DNA from: Enterobacter chengduensis
GTDB taxonomy: Bacteria; Pseudomonadota; Gammaproteobacteria; Enterobacterales; Enterobacteriaceae
Assembly: GCF_001984825.2 (NCBI RefSeq)
Contig: NZ_CP043318.1
Span: 4,154,001-4,218,000, forward strand
DNA length: 64,000 nucleotides
Direction of reading: 5' to 3'
The stretch's first letter is position 1. Each line of letters begins with the position of its first letter. The notes beneath the pieces were generated by a model that did not search any database, had not been told where the DNA came from, and was given only the letters and a program-made list of their open reading frames with translations. Shown one piece after another: positions 33,644 through 49,738 of the stretch. Made by a program: the position numbers and the translations under genes.

Positions 33644-34540
33644 TCACGCGCGAGGGTGGTGCTGTTGGTGTAGCTGCCGCAGGCGTTCCGTCGCGACATG
33701 GGTGTAAATTTGCGTCGTGGAAAGATCGCTGTGCCCCAGCAGCATCTGTACCACGCGTAAATCAGCGCCGTGGTTTAACAGATGCGTCGCGAAGGCGTGA
33801 CGCAATACGTGCGGCGAAAGCTTTTCACTGTCGATACCCGCCAGTGTGGCGTAATGCTTGATGCGATGCCAGAACGTTTGCCGCGTCATCTGCTGAGCGC
33901 GCTGGCTCGGAAACAGGACGTCAATAGACACCCCGTTGAGCAACCACGGGCGACCGTGTTCCAGATACGTTTCCAGCCAGTAAACCGCCTCTTCACCCAG
34001 CGGCACCAGCCTTTCTTTATTCCCTTTACCGATGACGCGCACCACGCCCTGACGCAGGCTGATGTCGCTCATCGTCAGGCCAACCAGTTCCGAAACGCGC
34101 AAGCCGGTAGCATACAATAGCTCAAGCATGGCTTTATCGCGTAACTCCAGCGGCAGGTCAACTGCCGGTGACTGTAATAATCTCTCAACTTGTGCTTCGC
34201 TGAGATCTTTCGGCAGCCGCTGCGGGAGCTTAGGGGATGCCAGCAGCGCGCTGGGATCGTCTTCGCGGATCTTCTCACGGTAAAGGTGCTGGAACAGCCG
34301 GCGCATGGCGCTGAGCAAGCGTGCAGAACTGGTGGCTTTGTAGCCCCCCGCGATACGTTCCCCAAGCAGCGCCTGCAGGTCGTCATGCTGTGCACTCGCA
34401 AGGGATAACCCCCGGTGTGCCAGCCACTCCACCAGCATGGTGAGATCGCGACGATAGGCGCTGAGGGTATTCTCGGCCAGATTTTTCTCCAGCCACAGCG
34501 CGTCGAGAAACTGTTCGATCAGTGCGAGATCCTTTTCCAC
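33644..34540 (-). CDS. xerD: Site-specific recombinase XerD
   Basis: With XerC it resolves chromosome dimers at dif under FtsK control. 298 residues. Core-binding domain about 1-105; catalytic residues Arg in ATGLRVSELVG, HVLRHAFATHL, LLGHSDLSTTQIYTH. Head of the xerD-dsbC-recJ-prfB-lysS cluster. Confidence 0.97.
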   Translation of the reverse strand: MEKDLALIEQFLDALWLEKNLAENTLSAYRRDLTMLVEWLAHRGLSLASAQHDDLQALLGERIAGGYKATSSARLLSAMRRLFQHLYREKIREDDPSALLASPKLPQRLPKDLSEAQVERLLQSPAVDLPLELRDKAMLELLYATGLRVSELVGLTMSDISLRQGVVRVIGKGNKERLVPLGEEAVYWLETYLEHGRPWLLNGVSIDVLFPSQRAQQMTRQTFWHRIKHYATLAGIDSEKLSPHVLRHAFATHLLNHGADLRVVQMLLGHSDLSTTQIYTHVATERLRQLHQQHHPRA

Positions 34541-34641
34541 ATCAGCCCCTTTGATTCTGCAGTCAGGCCATTATGCCTGATTGCGACCGGTTTCTGGTAC
34601 ACTACGCGCAAAGTCAACGCAAGAATTGAGATAGTTACGCG

Positions 34642-35163
34642 ATGAATATTGGTCTGTTCTATGGTTCCAGCACCTGCTACACCGAAATGGCGGCAGAGAA
34701 AATTCGCGACATCATTGGTCCGGAACTGGTGACGTTGCATAACCTGAAAGATGACGCGCTTACGCTGATGGAGCAGTATGACGTGCTGATCCTCGGCATC
34801 CCGACCTGGGATTTCGGTGAGATACAAGAGGACTGGGAGGCTATCTGGGACCAGCTTGATGCGCTCAACCTCGACGGCAAAATCATTGCCATGTACGGCA
34901 TGGGGGATCAGCTGGGTTACGGGGAATGGTTCCTGGACGCGCTCGGCATGCTGCACGACAAGCTGGCGCCAAAAGGAGTGTCGTTTATCGGCTACTGGCC
35001 AACCGAAGGTTACGAGTTCACCAGTAAAAAACCGATTATTGCCGACGGCGAGCTGTTTGTTGGGCTCGCACTGGATGAAACCAACCAGTACGATCTCAGC
35101 GATGAACGCCTGCAAAGCTGGTGCGAGCAGATTCTGGGCGAAATGGCTGAAAAGTTTAGCTAA
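34642..35163 (+). CDS. fldB: Flavodoxin 2
   Basis: FMN electron carrier. 173 residues; phosphate-binding loop [15 protein letters not shown] at the start and the long-chain insertion. Divergent from xerD, as in E. coli. Confidence 0.95.
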   Translation: MNIGLFYGSSTCYTEMAAEKIRDIIGPELVTLHNLKDDALTLMEQYDVLILGIPTWDFGEIQEDWEAIWDQLDALNLDGKIIAMYGMGDQLGYGEWFLDALGMLHDKLAPKGVSFIGYWPTEGYEFTSKKPIIADGELFVGLALDETNQYDLSDERLQSWCEQILGEMAEKFS

Positions 35164-35169
35164 CGCACA

Positions 35170-35580
35170 TTACCCCTGCGTCGTCTGTTGCAACAGCATC
35201 CGGCGCAGGTCTCGCCATTCGGCAGCGTCCATACTGTCAGCCGCCAGCCACAGGTGCTGGCAACGCCCGCCCTCTACGTTGCGTAACCGTAGCATCATGC
35301 CGTAGTTGAGCATCCAGGGCATACCGAGAATATCCCACTCTTTTCCCTGCCAGCGCAGGCGGGAATCCATCAGTAACTTAATTTCTCCCTGACGAGCATT
35401 AATGCGACGCTGGCTGCGCACGCTGTCAAAAACGACAAACGACAGTAACAGCAGCCACAGCGGCGTATAGCTCAGCGGCCACGGCATCAGTAACACAAAG
35501 GCCGCAACCAGGCCGTGGAGCAATAAAGACATCCACTGCGAGCGCCACGAGACGCGAAGATCAGATTGCCACAGGACCAC
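35170..35580 (-). CDS. cptA: CptA/YgfX inner-membrane protein
   Basis: 136 residues with two adjacent membrane helices (about 15-55: [21 protein letters not shown] and following). Named both as toxin CptA of a proposed toxin-antitoxin pair and as YgfX. Overlaps sdhE by 20 bases. Confidence 0.88.
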   Translation of the reverse strand: MVLWQSDLRVSWRSQWMSLLLHGLVAAFVLLMPWPLSYTPLWLLLLSFVVFDSVRSQRRINARQGEIKLLMDSRLRWQGKEWDILGMPWMLNYGMMLRLRNVEGGRCQHLWLAADSMDAAEWRDLRRMLLQQTTQG

Positions 35581-35827
35581 GTTCCCGATTCCGTGTTTGA
35601 ATTAATTGCACCATCCGTTGCAACTCGGTGTCGGCGGGTTTGCCGTGGTTCATCAGCCAGTTGAACAAATCCGGATCGTCAGACTCAAGCAGGCGAACAA
35701 ACAGACGCTTATCGTCATCGCTTAAGGTGTCGTACTCATATTCGAAGAAAGGCATGATGGAGATATCAAGTTCACGCATGCCGCGGCGGCACGCCCAGTG
35801 AATACGGGCCTTGTTGTTAATATCCAT
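35561..35827 (-). CDS. sdhE: FAD assembly factor SdhE
   Basis: Promotes covalent flavinylation of succinate dehydrogenase and fumarate reductase. 88 residues with the signature RGMRELD. Formerly also called CptB/YgfY. Upstream partner of cptA. Confidence 0.94.
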   Translation of the reverse strand: MDINNKARIHWACRRGMRELDISIMPFFEYEYDTLSDDDKRLFVRLLESDDPDLFNWLMNHGKPADTELQRMVQLIQTRNRERGPVAI

Positions 35828-36119
35828 GTTCAGTTTCCTGCATTACGTTTGGCACAGTCGGTACCCCGTTCAATGTTCTATTTCTCTACGGGAACTCCAG
35901 CTAGTGTAACGTGTTTTTGACCGTTTCATTACCGGAATATTGCGTTCGCCGAGCTGGCTTCCAGAATAATCCCTATAAAGACAGCGGATTACATTATTTT
36001 GCGTAGGGCTACGCATAACCGGTTTATGGCACAAATGGTCTGCTGAAAGCGCTTGCATTGCCTGCAGGCTCTTTTACCATTAGGCATTATCAAAGCGTTA
36101 AGCAATTCAGGATATCATT

Positions 36120-37100
36120 ATGGCCTTTACACCATTTTCTCCTCGCCAGCCCGCCGCCTCTGCGCGTCTGCCGCTGACGCTTATTTCTCTTGATGACTGG
36201 GCGCTGGCAACGCTCACCGGTGCCGACGCCGAAAAATATCTGCAGGGCCAGGTAACTGCCGACGTCAGCCAGATGACCGAACATCAGCACCTGCTGGCCG
36301 CCCACTGCGACCCCAAAGGCAAAATGTGGAGCAACCTGCGTCTGTTCCGCCGTCAGGACGGTTTTGCCTTTATCGAGCGCCGCAGCCTGCAGGAGGCCCA
36401 GCTCAAAGAGCTGAAAAAGTACGCGGTCTTTTCCAAAGTGACCATCGTCCCTGACGACCAACATGTCCTGCTGGGTGTGGCCGGTTTCCAGGCGCGTGCC
36501 GCGCTGAAAAATCTCTTCAGCGAGCTGCCGGATGCCGAAAAGCAGGTGGTCAGCGAAGGCGCAACCTCCATCCTGTGGTTTGAGCACCCGGCGGAGCGTT
36601 TTCTGCTAGTCACGGATGCCGACACCGCCGAACGCGTGACCGAGGCGCTGCGCGGCGAAGCGCAGTTCAACAACAGCCAGCAGTGGCTGGCGCTGAATAT
36701 CGAAGCGGGTCTGCCGATCATTGACGCCGCCAACAGCGCGCAGTTTATTCCTCAGGCAACCAACCTGCAGGCGCTGGGGGGCATCAGCTTTAAAAAAGGC
36801 TGCTACACCGGCCAGGAGATGGTCGCACGTGCGAAATTCCGCGGGGCAAACAAACGCGCGCTATGGACACTCGCGGGCCATGCCAGCCGCGTACCTGAAG
36901 CAGGGGAAGATTTAGAGCTGAAGATGGGTGAAAACTGGCGCCGTACCGGCACCGTATTAGCCGCCGTACAGCTGGATGATGGCCGTCTGCTGGTGCAGGC
37001 GGTGATGAACAACGACATGGAAGCCGACAGCGTGTTCCGCGTGCGTGACGATGCGAACACGTTGAGTATTGAGCCGCTGCCGTATTCGTTAGAAGAGTAA
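36120..37100 (+). CDS. ygfZ: Folate-binding tRNA-modification/Fe-S repair protein YgfZ
   Basis: 326 residues, GcvT-like fold, with the family signature KGCYTGQE ([16 protein letters not shown], about 224-238). Supports MiaB-type and other Fe-S enzymes. Divergent from sdhE across about 290 bases that hold its promoter and no other gene. Confidence 0.94.
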   Translation: MAFTPFSPRQPAASARLPLTLISLDDWALATLTGADAEKYLQGQVTADVSQMTEHQHLLAAHCDPKGKMWSNLRLFRRQDGFAFIERRSLQEAQLKELKKYAVFSKVTIVPDDQHVLLGVAGFQARAALKNLFSELPDAEKQVVSEGATSILWFEHPAERFLLVTDADTAERVTEALRGEAQFNNSQQWLALNIEAGLPIIDAANSAQFIPQATNLQALGGISFKKGCYTGQEMVARAKFRGANKRALWTLAGHASRVPEAGEDLELKMGENWRRTGTVLAAVQLDDGRLLVQAVMNNDMEADSVFRVRDDANTLSIEPLPYSLEE

Positions 37101-37111
37101 TCGTCTACAGG

Positions 37112-37148
37112 TGTCCTCCCTCTCCCTGTGGGAGAGGGACGGGGTGAG
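37112..37148. repeat. REP-type repeat half, left of IS110 copy 1
   Basis: CCCTCTCCCTGTGGGAGAGGG hairpin followed by ACGGGGTGAG; the rest of the unit (GGGCAACCGCCCGCAC) continues at 38318 after the insertion. Confidence 0.75.
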
Positions 37149-37177
37149 CAGCTGTGTTTAAAGTCAACAGCTGACGA

Positions 37178-38317
<1,140 letters not shown>

Positions 38318-38343
38318 GGGCAACCGCCCGCACGGTGTAAAAG

Positions 38344-39003
38344 CTACACCTGCCCCACATACAAATAAATCGCCAGAAAGTGGCACACGCTGCCGCCCAG
38401 CACAAAGCCGTGCCAGATGGCATGGTTATAGGGGATACGCTTGCAAACGTAGAAAATCACGCCGAGCGAATACACCACGCCGCCTAAGGCCAGAAGCGTC
38501 ACGCCCCCTACCGACAGTTTGATGGCCAGTTGATACACTACAATCAGCGACAGCCAGCCCATGGTCAGATAGGTGACCAACGACAGCACCTTAAACCGGT
38601 GCGCGATGGTGAGCTTAAACAGGATCCCCAGCAGCGCCAGGCTCCATATCACAATCATCAGGCCGCGCGACAGCGGTGAGTTGAGCCCCACCAGCAGAAA
38701 CGGCGTGTAGGTGCCTGCAATAAGAAGATAGATAGCACAGTGGTCAAATTTCTTGAGCCACATCTTGGCCCGCTGATTCGGAATGGCGTGATACAGCGTC
38801 GAGGCCAGGAACAGCAGGATCATACTCCCGCCATACAGGCTGTAGCTGGTAATCGCCATCGCGCTGGCATTGGCGTCCACCGCCTGAACCAGCAATAACA
38901 CTAAACCGACAATCCCAAACACCAGGCCAATGCCGTGGCTGATGCTGTTGGCTACTTCCTCAGCCAGCGAATATCCCTGTGCGATTAATGGTCTGCTCAC
39001 CAT
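38344..39003 (-). CDS. trhA: Hemolysin III family membrane protein (TrhA/YqfA)
   Basis: 219 residues, seven membrane segments, PAQR/hemolysin III family ([20 protein letters not shown] at the start; [19 protein letters not shown] at the end with the metal-site His residues). Linked to membrane energy/lipid homeostasis. Same place as yqfA in E. coli. Confidence 0.92.
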   Translation of the reverse strand: MVSRPLIAQGYSLAEEVANSISHGIGLVFGIVGLVLLLVQAVDANASAMAITSYSLYGGSMILLFLASTLYHAIPNQRAKMWLKKFDHCAIYLLIAGTYTPFLLVGLNSPLSRGLMIVIWSLALLGILFKLTIAHRFKVLSLVTYLTMGWLSLIVVYQLAIKLSVGGVTLLALGGVVYSLGVIFYVCKRIPYNHAIWHGFVLGGSVCHFLAIYLYVGQV

Positions 39004-39262
39004 ACAAAACTCCGGGAAAACAAAAGATGATTATTCATCGCAAAGCTATGCTAACTGAGAATGATTCCAGTGAACACCTGTTAGCTAAAATAATTTCACT
39101 TGAGGATTTATACCTAAAAATCATAGATATAAATAAATTTTTCACCTAACAATTGTTCACATAAAAATTTAATCATTATGAATCAAGGGCATAAAAATGG
39201 ATCCTGCCCTCTGGCTGCATGTTATGATGTGACGATGAGGTCAGAATGAGAGTTATGCCATT

Positions 39263-40000
39263 GTGAGTATGTTCAGCCACGCGGCCATTGCCAGTCTCAA
39301 TAATCTGGAAATGATGGTCTACAACTACGTCATCAAAAACCGCGACAAAGTGATGTACATGACCATCCGCGAACTGGCGGATGCGGCGGGCGTCTCGACC
39401 ACCACTATCCTGCGCTTTTGCCGCAAACTCAACTGTGAAGGCTACTCGGAGTTTCGCGTGCGCTTTAAGCTCTATTTAGAGCAGAATGAGCCCCAGCAGG
39501 TTAATTTCGGTGCCAGTGAAATTATCAGCTTCTTTAAAAGCGTTAACAATGAAGAGTTCGATACATTATTAGATCAGGCGGTGGATATTATATTATCTTC
39601 CGAGCGAATAATATTTGTCGGTGCAGGAACCTCAGGATCGCTGGCAAAATACGGCGCGCGTTTCTTCTCGAATATCGGGAAATTCAGTAACCATATTGAT
39701 GATCCTTATTTCCCGGTTACCAATGATATGGCAAAAAATGCGCTGGCGATCGTGCTTTCCGTCTCGGGCGAGACCGAGGAGATCCTGCGCTTTGCCAGCC
39801 AGTTCAGCCTGCATCACTGCAAGGTGCTCTCCATTACCAGCCACGAGCACTCGCGCCTGGCAAAACTGGCGGACTTTAACCTTTCCTGGCATGTGCCCCA
39901 GACGCGTATTGCAGGCGTCTACGACATTACCACGCAAATTCCCGTCATTTATATTCTGGAGTCTCTCGGACGTAAACTGGCGAAGAAACTCACAGAATAA
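39263..40000 (+). CDS. RpiR-family regulator upstream of bglA
   Basis: 245 residues. N-terminal RpiR-type HTH (about 1-75: MTIRELADAAGVSTTTILRFCRKLNCEGYSEF), C-terminal SIS sugar-phosphate domain (about 95-235: IIFVGAGTSGSLAKYGARFF, AIVLSVSGETEEIL). Start GTG 39263 or ATG 39269. It stands 116 bases before bglA on the same strand, so it likely senses a phospho-sugar released by BglA and controls it. E. coli K-12 lacks it at this spot as far as I recall. Confidence 0.85.
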   Translation: MSMFSHAAIASLNNLEMMVYNYVIKNRDKVMYMTIRELADAAGVSTTTILRFCRKLNCEGYSEFRVRFKLYLEQNEPQQVNFGASEIISFFKSVNNEEFDTLLDQAVDIILSSERIIFVGAGTSGSLAKYGARFFSNIGKFSNHIDDPYFPVTNDMAKNALAIVLSVSGETEEILRFASQFSLHHCKVLSITSHEHSRLAKLADFNLSWHVPQTRIAGVYDITTQIPVIYILESLGRKLAKKLTE

Positions 40001-40023
40001 AACACCCTGTTTTTTTGATGTAA

Positions 40024-41550
<1,527 letters not shown>

Positions 41551-41553
41551 TTT

Positions 41554-41632
41554 TTGCCCGGTGGCGCTGCGCTTACCGGGCCTACACGAACAGTAGGCCG
41601 GGTAAGGCGAAGCCGCCACCCGGCTTTTTATT
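41554..41632. repeat. REP/BIME pair
   Basis: GCCCGGTGGCGCTGCGCTTACCGGGC and an opposite unit GGCCGGGTAAGG...GCCACCCGGC, between convergent bglA and ygfF. May end both transcripts. Confidence 0.8.
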
Positions 41633-42371
41633 TCCCGCCCGCCAGCTCTATAAAACTGCCCGTGACGTACGACGCCTTCTCGCTCAGCAGCCAGACAATC
41701 GCCTGCGCCACCTCTTCCGGCTGGCCGCCGCGCTGCATCGGCAGCAATGACTTAACGCGATCCACTCGCCCCGGCTCTCCGCCAGACGCATGAATATCGG
41801 TATAGATCAGCCCCGGACGTACGCAGTTGACGCGAATGCCCTGCGCCGCCACCTCCAGCGATAGCCCGGTTGTCAGCGAATCCACCGCGCCTTTAGAGGC
41901 CGCGTAGTCGACATATTCACCCGGCGCCCCCAGACGAGATGCGGCGGACGAGACATTCACTATCGCCCCACCCTTCCCGCCATGTTTGAAGGACATGCGC
42001 TTTACCGCTTCCCGGCAGCAGAGGAAGTAGCCCGTGACGTTGGTGGCGAGCACGCGGTTGATGCGCTCGGCGGAGAGATTCTCGATAGTGGATTGCTCAA
42101 ACAGAATCCCCGCATTATTGACCAGCGCGGCAAGCGGCTCGCCTTCGCGATCGATGCTGTCGAACATCGCCACCACCTGTGCTTCATCGCTGATGTCGGC
42201 GCGTACGGCAAAGGCGTTGCCGCCCGCCTCGACAATCTGCTTGATAACGTCCGTCGCGGCCTTGATATTATGGTGAAAGTTCACCGCCACGGTGTAGCCT
42301 TCGCGTCCCAGCTGCAGCGCGGTGGCTTTGCCAATGCCGCGGCTGGCGCCGGTGACCAGTGCTATTGCCAT
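41628..42371 (-). CDS. ygfF: SDR-family oxidoreductase YgfF
   Basis: 247 residues, short-chain dehydrogenase: NAD(P) loop TGASRGIGKA, NNAG motif, Ser and YxxxK as VSSAASR and YVDYAASKG. Substrate unknown; sits between bglA and gcvP as in E. coli. Confidence 0.93.
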   Translation of the reverse strand: MAIALVTGASRGIGKATALQLGREGYTVAVNFHHNIKAATDVIKQIVEAGGNAFAVRADISDEAQVVAMFDSIDREGEPLAALVNNAGILFEQSTIENLSAERINRVLATNVTGYFLCCREAVKRMSFKHGGKGGAIVNVSSAASRLGAPGEYVDYAASKGAVDSLTTGLSLEVAAQGIRVNCVRPGLIYTDIHASGGEPGRVDRVKSLLPMQRGGQPEEVAQAIVWLLSEKASYVTGSFIELAGGK

Positions 42372-42383
42372 CTTCGTCTCCCA

Positions 42384-42426
42384 ATAAAAAAGCCGGGTGG
42401 CGGCTTCGCCTTACCCGGCCTACGTT
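42384..42426. repeat. REP unit between gcvP and ygfF
   Basis: AAAAAAGCCGGGTGGCGGCT / CCTTACCCGGCCTA hairpin; serves as gcvP terminator. Confidence 0.75.
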
Positions 42427-42441
42427 ACTATATCAGCAATA

Positions 42442-45315
<2,874 letters not shown>

Positions 45316-45349
45316 GAGCGATGGTTCCTGAAACGTGCTGTGAATTGAG

Positions 45350-45436
45350 ATTCCCTCTCCCTTTGGGAGAGGGTTAGGGTGAGGGGAAAATGGGCACCCT
45401 CACCCCGGCCCTCTCCCAAAGGGAGAGGGAGAAAAA
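45350..45436. repeat. Inverted REP-type repeats between gcvH and gcvP
   Basis: CCCTCTCCCTTTGGGAGAGGG and its inverted partner CCCTCTCCCAAAGGGAGAGGG, with GGGTGAGGGG and CACCCTCACCCC between. Uninterrupted version of the repeat type hit by the IS110 copies. Transcribed within the gcv operon, so it may set the gcvH:gcvP ratio. Confidence 0.8.
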
Positions 45437-45439
45437 CGG

Positions 45440-45829
45440 TTATTCGTCTTCCAGTAATGCTTCGTACGCGGTCGCATCCAGCAGCGCGGCAACCTGAGAT
45501 TCGTCGCTGGCTTTGATCTTGAAGATCCAGCCGCCTTCATAAGGCTCGCTGTTCACCAGCTCCGGCGAATCGCTCAGCGCGTCGTTAACGGCAACAATTT
45601 CACCGCTTACCGGGGCGTAGATATCGGATGCTGCTTTAACGGACTCCGCCACGGCGCAGTCGTCGCCCGCGCTCACGGTTGCGCCCACTTCCGGCAGGTC
45701 AACAAACACCATGTCGCCCAGCAGCTCTTGCGCGTGCTCGGTGATCCCTACGGTGTAAGTGCCGTCCGCCTCTTTGCGCAGCCACTCGTGTTCTTTGCTG
45801 TATTTCAGTTCTGCTGGCACATTGCTCAT
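45440..45829 (-). CDS. gcvH: Glycine cleavage H protein
   Basis: Lipoyl carrier of the system. 129 residues; lipoylated Lys in [17 protein letters not shown] (about 65). Between gcvT and gcvP. Confidence 0.97.
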   Translation of the reverse strand: MSNVPAELKYSKEHEWLRKEADGTYTVGITEHAQELLGDMVFVDLPEVGATVSAGDDCAVAESVKAASDIYAPVSGEIVAVNDALSDSPELVNSEPYEGGWIFKIKASDESQVAALLDATAYEALLEDE

Positions 45830-45852
45830 TGAAGTTCTCCTGATAAAAATGA

Positions 45853-46947
45853 TTAGGCGACCGGCTTACCGGCGCGAACAAAAATCGGTTTGGTTACGTT
45901 GACCGGCATTTCACGGTTGCGGATTTGCACCACCGCCGTCTCGCCAATGCCCGCCGGCACGCGTGCCAGTGCAATACTGTAGCCCAGCGTCGGGGAGAAG
46001 GTTCCGCTGGTGATCACGCCTTCGCGCGGATTGCCGTCGGTATCGGTAAAGCGCACCGGCAGCTCGCCGCGCAGAACGCCTTTTTCCTTCATCACCAGGC
46101 CAACCAGCTGTTCAGTGCCCTTCTCGCGCTGCATCTCCAGCGCTTCACGGCCAATAAAGTCACGATCGGCCGGTTCCCACGCGATGGTCCAGCCCATATT
46201 GGCGGCCAGCGGAGAGACGCCTTCGTCCATCTCCTGACCGTAAAGGTTCATCCCCGCTTCCAGGCGCAGCGTATCGCGCGCGCCCAGACCCGCAGGCTTC
46301 ACGCCCGCTTCCACCAGCGCGCGCCAGAAATCAGCGGCCTTCTCGTTTGGCATCGCAATTTCGTAGCCCGCTTCACCGGTATAGCCGGTGGTGGCGATAA
46401 ACAGATCGCCCGCCTGCACGCCAAAGAAGGGCTTCATCCCTTCGGTGGCTTTACGCTGCTCGTCGCTGAACAGAGACGCGGCTTTCGCCTGCGCGTTCGG
46501 CCCCTGCACGGCAATCAGCGACAGATCGTCACGGACGGTGATGTCGATGGCATAAGATTCGGCGTGTTGGGTGATCCAGGAGAGGTCTTTTTCGCGGGTG
46601 GCGGAGTTAACGACGAGGCGGAAGAAATCTTCAGTGAAGTAGTAGACGATAAGGTCATCAATCACGCCGCCCGAGGCATTGAGCATGCCGGTATAGAGCG
46701 CTTTACCCGGCGTCTTCAGTTTGGCGACGTCGTTTGCCAGCAGATAACGCAAAAACTCCCGGGTGCGGCTGCCGCGCAGATCGACAATCGTCATGTGGGA
46801 CACGTCGAACATACCGGCGTCGGTGCGCACCGCGTGGTGCTCATCAATCTGCGAGCCGTAGTGCAGCGGCATCATCCAGCCGTGGAAGTCCACCATGCGG
46901 GCACCGCATAACACGTGCTGTTCGTACAAAGGAGTCTGTTGAGCCAT
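45853..46947 (-). CDS. gcvT: Aminomethyltransferase, T protein
   Basis: Transfers the C1 unit from aminomethyl-GcvH to tetrahydrofolate, releasing ammonia. 364 residues; [12 protein letters not shown] and the [10 protein letters not shown] folate-site region are present. First gene of gcvTHP. Confidence 0.96.
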   Translation of the reverse strand: MAQQTPLYEQHVLCGARMVDFHGWMMPLHYGSQIDEHHAVRTDAGMFDVSHMTIVDLRGSRTREFLRYLLANDVAKLKTPGKALYTGMLNASGGVIDDLIVYYFTEDFFRLVVNSATREKDLSWITQHAESYAIDITVRDDLSLIAVQGPNAQAKAASLFSDEQRKATEGMKPFFGVQAGDLFIATTGYTGEAGYEIAMPNEKAADFWRALVEAGVKPAGLGARDTLRLEAGMNLYGQEMDEGVSPLAANMGWTIAWEPADRDFIGREALEMQREKGTEQLVGLVMKEKGVLRGELPVRFTDTDGNPREGVITSGTFSPTLGYSIALARVPAGIGETAVVQIRNREMPVNVTKPIFVRAGKPVA

Positions 46948-47298
46948 CTTGTCCTCGTTGAAAAATTCACCGTGAAACCCGGTATCGGCCTCGTTCCCGA
47001 ATGCCGACGCAAACGTTCTCTTTTACCTGAACTTACCACCGAAACCGGCGGTTAACCATAAGGTAAAACGGGTCATCACATTAGCTTATGACCAAAAAAC
47101 GCTAAAAAGCCTACAGAGTTATTCACTGGAAAAATGCGATTAACCCCGCACAAAATTAACAATGATCTAACAGGATTTAGCACATGGTGATATTTCGTGC
47201 GGAAAATCGGGCCGAATTTCCGTAACGAGAAATACACGACATTAGATTATCTAATGCGAAAAATGACGTGAAATTAGATTATTTCAAACGAGGAAATT
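46948..47298 (-). promoter_or_regulatory. gcv control region with GcvA-type CTAAT boxes
   Basis: About 350 AT-rich bases without a gene between gcvT and ubiI. ATTAG/CTAAT words, the known core of GcvA sites in E. coli, occur at 47080, 47241, 47251 and 47273; those at 47240-47256 form a palindrome CATTAGA/TCTAATG. Lrp is also expected to act here (knowledge of the E. coli operon). No glycine riboswitch fold is seen. Confidence 0.65.
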
Positions 47299-47322
47299 TC
47301 CCCGGCGCAGAGGCCGGGAAAA
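47297..47322 (-). terminator. Hairpin after ubiI
   Basis: CCCGGC and GCCGGG arms around CTCTGC (minus strand), then GGAAATTTCC. Probable end of pepP-ubiH-ubiI. Confidence 0.5.
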
Positions 47323-47344
47323 GAAAGTGTGACAGGGGTCTAAA

Positions 47345-48547
47345 TTAGCGTAGCCAGTCCGGCAGGTCGTTAAGACCCATCGCCTGACGGAGGAGTTGAG
47401 GTTTGACGCCAGGAAGCGTATCGGCAAGCTTAAGGCCGATATCGCGCAGCAATTTTTTCGCCGGATTTGCCCCGGCAAACAGCTCGCGGAAGCCCTGCAT
47501 GCCTGCGAGCATCATCGCCGCGCTGTGCTTGCGGCTGCGCTCGTAGCGACGCAGATACAAATGCTGCCCAATATCTTTACCTTCGCGATGCAGACGACGC
47601 AGCTCTTCTACCAGCTCCGCCGCGTCCATAAAGCCGAGGTTCACGCCCTGTCCGGCCAGCGGATGAATGGTATGGGCCGCGTCGCCCACCAGCGCCAGAC
47701 GGTGCGCCGCAAACTGACGCGCGTAGCGGCCGGTTAACGGGAACACCTGACGCTCGCTCTCAAGCGTGCACAGGCCAAGGCGGTTATCAAACGCCACGCA
47801 CAGCGCCTGGTTAAAGGCCTCCGGCGTCGCCTCCTGCATCTGCTGCGCTTTTTCCGGCACCAGGGACCAGACAATCGAGCACAGGTGCGGATCGGCAAGC
47901 GGCAGGAACGCCAGAATGCCGTCGTTGTGGAAAATCTGCCGCGCCACGCCACCGTGTGGCTCTTCGGTGCGGATCGTCGCGACCAGCGCGTGATGGCGAT
48001 AGTCCCAGAAGGTCAGCGGGATATCGGCTTTATTTCGCAGCCAGGAGTTAGCGCCGTCAGCACCGACCACCAGACGCGCGGTAAGCATGTCGCCGCTCTG
48101 CAGGGTGATAAACGCCTCGTTTTCGCCCCACGCTACCTGCTGGATCTGCGCGGGCGCAACCAGCGTCACGTCGCTGCACTGCCGTGCTTTCTGCCACAGC
48201 GCGTGGTGGATCACCGCGTTTTCAACGATGTGACCCAGATGGCTATAGCCCATGCTTTCATCATCAAAAGCAATATGACCAAAGCTGTCTTTGTCCCACA
48301 CTTCCATGCCGTGATAGCAGCTGGCGCGCTGGGCCACAATGTCCACCCAGACGCCAAGGTGCGTCAGCAATTTCTCGCTGGCGGCATTGATCGCCGAGAC
48401 GCGAAGTTCCGGCGGGACATCGGGCGCAACGGGCTGCGGCTGCTTTTGCTCAAGCACCGCCACGCGCAGGCCGCTGCCCTGTAAACCACAGGCTAGCGCC
48501 AGTCCGACCATACCGCCGCCAACGATAGCGACATCAACATTTTGCAC
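47345..48547 (-). CDS. ubiI: 2-polyprenylphenol hydroxylase UbiI
   Basis: FAD monooxygenase for the C5 hydroxylation in aerobic ubiquinone synthesis. 400 residues; Rossmann GGGMVGLALACGL near the start and GDAAHTIHPLAGQGVNLG. Follows ubiH by 12 bases. Confidence 0.95.
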   Translation of the reverse strand: MQNVDVAIVGGGMVGLALACGLQGSGLRVAVLEQKQPQPVAPDVPPELRVSAINAASEKLLTHLGVWVDIVAQRASCYHGMEVWDKDSFGHIAFDDESMGYSHLGHIVENAVIHHALWQKARQCSDVTLVAPAQIQQVAWGENEAFITLQSGDMLTARLVVGADGANSWLRNKADIPLTFWDYRHHALVATIRTEEPHGGVARQIFHNDGILAFLPLADPHLCSIVWSLVPEKAQQMQEATPEAFNQALCVAFDNRLGLCTLESERQVFPLTGRYARQFAAHRLALVGDAAHTIHPLAGQGVNLGFMDAAELVEELRRLHREGKDIGQHLYLRRYERSRKHSAAMMLAGMQGFRELFAGANPAKKLLRDIGLKLADTLPGVKPQLLRQAMGLNDLPDWLR

Positions 48548-48559
48548 GGTGATAACTCC

Positions 48560-49738
48560 TTAACGCGCGACCCAACCAAGAGTCCGCTGCGCCAGCACGT
48601 CACGTGCCGGAATGAATAATTCCATCGCCATCAGCCCGAGGTTGCGGCCCGCAACCAGCGGCGCCCAGCGGTTGGCAAAAAGATGGACTAAGCCGTCGGT
48701 GACGCCAATCGTCGCCTCTTTATCCGCCTGACGGCGCTTCTGATAATGGCTGAGTACCGTATATGCGCCACAGTCTTTCTGTTCGATCCACGCTTGCGAA
48801 AGGGTTTCGGCCAGGCTCATCACATCTCGCATACCCAGATTAAAACCCTGACCCGCGATGGGGTGAAGCGTTTGCGCGGCGTTGCCGACAAGCGCCACGC
48901 GGTGCGAAACAGACTGTGATGCGGTAGTTAACGAAAGCGGGTATACCGCACGTTTTCCCGCATGGGTAATGCGACCCAGCCGCCAGCCAAACGCTTTCTG
49001 CAGCTCGCTGCAAAAACGTTCGTCGGACCAGACCTTAACCTCTTCCGCCTTTTCCTGCGGATGGCACCAGACCAGCGAGCAGCGCCCGTCCGACATCGGC
49101 AGCATCGCCAGCGGGCCGTGCTGCGTGAAGCGCTCAAACGCCCGGCCGTTGTGTTCTGCGGCGGTAGAGACGTTGGCAATGACCGCAGCCTGTCCGTAAG
49201 GCTGCTGCTGCCACTCCACGCCGCACTGGGTTGCGAGCGCCGAACGCGACCCGTCCGCCGCCACAAGAAGCTGGCCGTCGAGAACGGTGCCATTATCCAG
49301 CGTCACGCTGACCGCTTCTTCACTGCGGGTAAAGCTCGCAACGCGTGCCGGACAATGCAGCGTCACGCCTGGCGCGTCCTGCAACAGGCGGAACAGGCGC
49401 AGGCCAACATCATGGAGTTCAACAACCTGACCCAGGGCGTCTATTCGGTAATCTTGCGCGTCCAGCGTGACGAACCCGGCATGACCGCGATCGCTGACGT
49501 GAACGGTTTTAATGGCCGTGGCGCAATCGGCTATCGCCTGCCAGATCCCAATGCGCGACAGCTGCTGACAGGTTCCCTGCGCCAGGGCAATGGCGCGAGA
49601 ATCAAACCCGGGGTGATTCTTCGTTTGCGGTGCAACCGCCTCAACGAGATGCACCGGAAGCTGACCCTTCGTCAAATGCGAGATCGCCAGCGCCAGCGTG
49701 GCGCCGGTCATGCCGCCGCCAACGATAATCACGCTCAT
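48560..49738 (-). CDS. ubiH: 2-octaprenyl-6-methoxyphenol hydroxylase UbiH
   Basis: FAD monooxygenase for C1 hydroxylation of the ubiquinone ring. 392 residues; IIVGGGMTGATLALAI and VGNAAQTLHPIAGQGFNLG. Start overlaps the pepP stop by four bases. Confidence 0.96.
   Translation of the reverse strand: MSVIIVGGGMTGATLALAISHLTKGQLPVHLVEAVAPQTKNHPGFDSRAIALAQGTCQQLSRIGIWQAIADCATAIKTVHVSDRGHAGFVTLDAQDYRIDALGQVVELHDVGLRLFRLLQDAPGVTLHCPARVASFTRSEEAVSVTLDNGTVLDGQLLVAADGSRSALATQCGVEWQQQPYGQAAVIANVSTAAEHNGRAFERFTQHGPLAMLPMSDGRCSLVWCHPQEKAEEVKVWSDERFCSELQKAFGWRLGRITHAGKRAVYPLSLTTASQSVSHRVALVGNAAQTLHPIAGQGFNLGMRDVMSLAETLSQAWIEQKDCGAYTVLSHYQKRRQADKEATIGVTDGLVHLFANRWAPLVAGRNLGLMAMELFIPARDVLAQRTLGWVAR

Noticed and set aside
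45350..45436. CRISPR-like array
   Set aside because: Only two inverted palindromes of the REP type; no regular spacers and no cas genes in the window.
46948..47298. Glycine riboswitch before gcvT
   Set aside because: No paired aptamer cores are visible; the region fits GcvA/Lrp protein control with CTAAT boxes.
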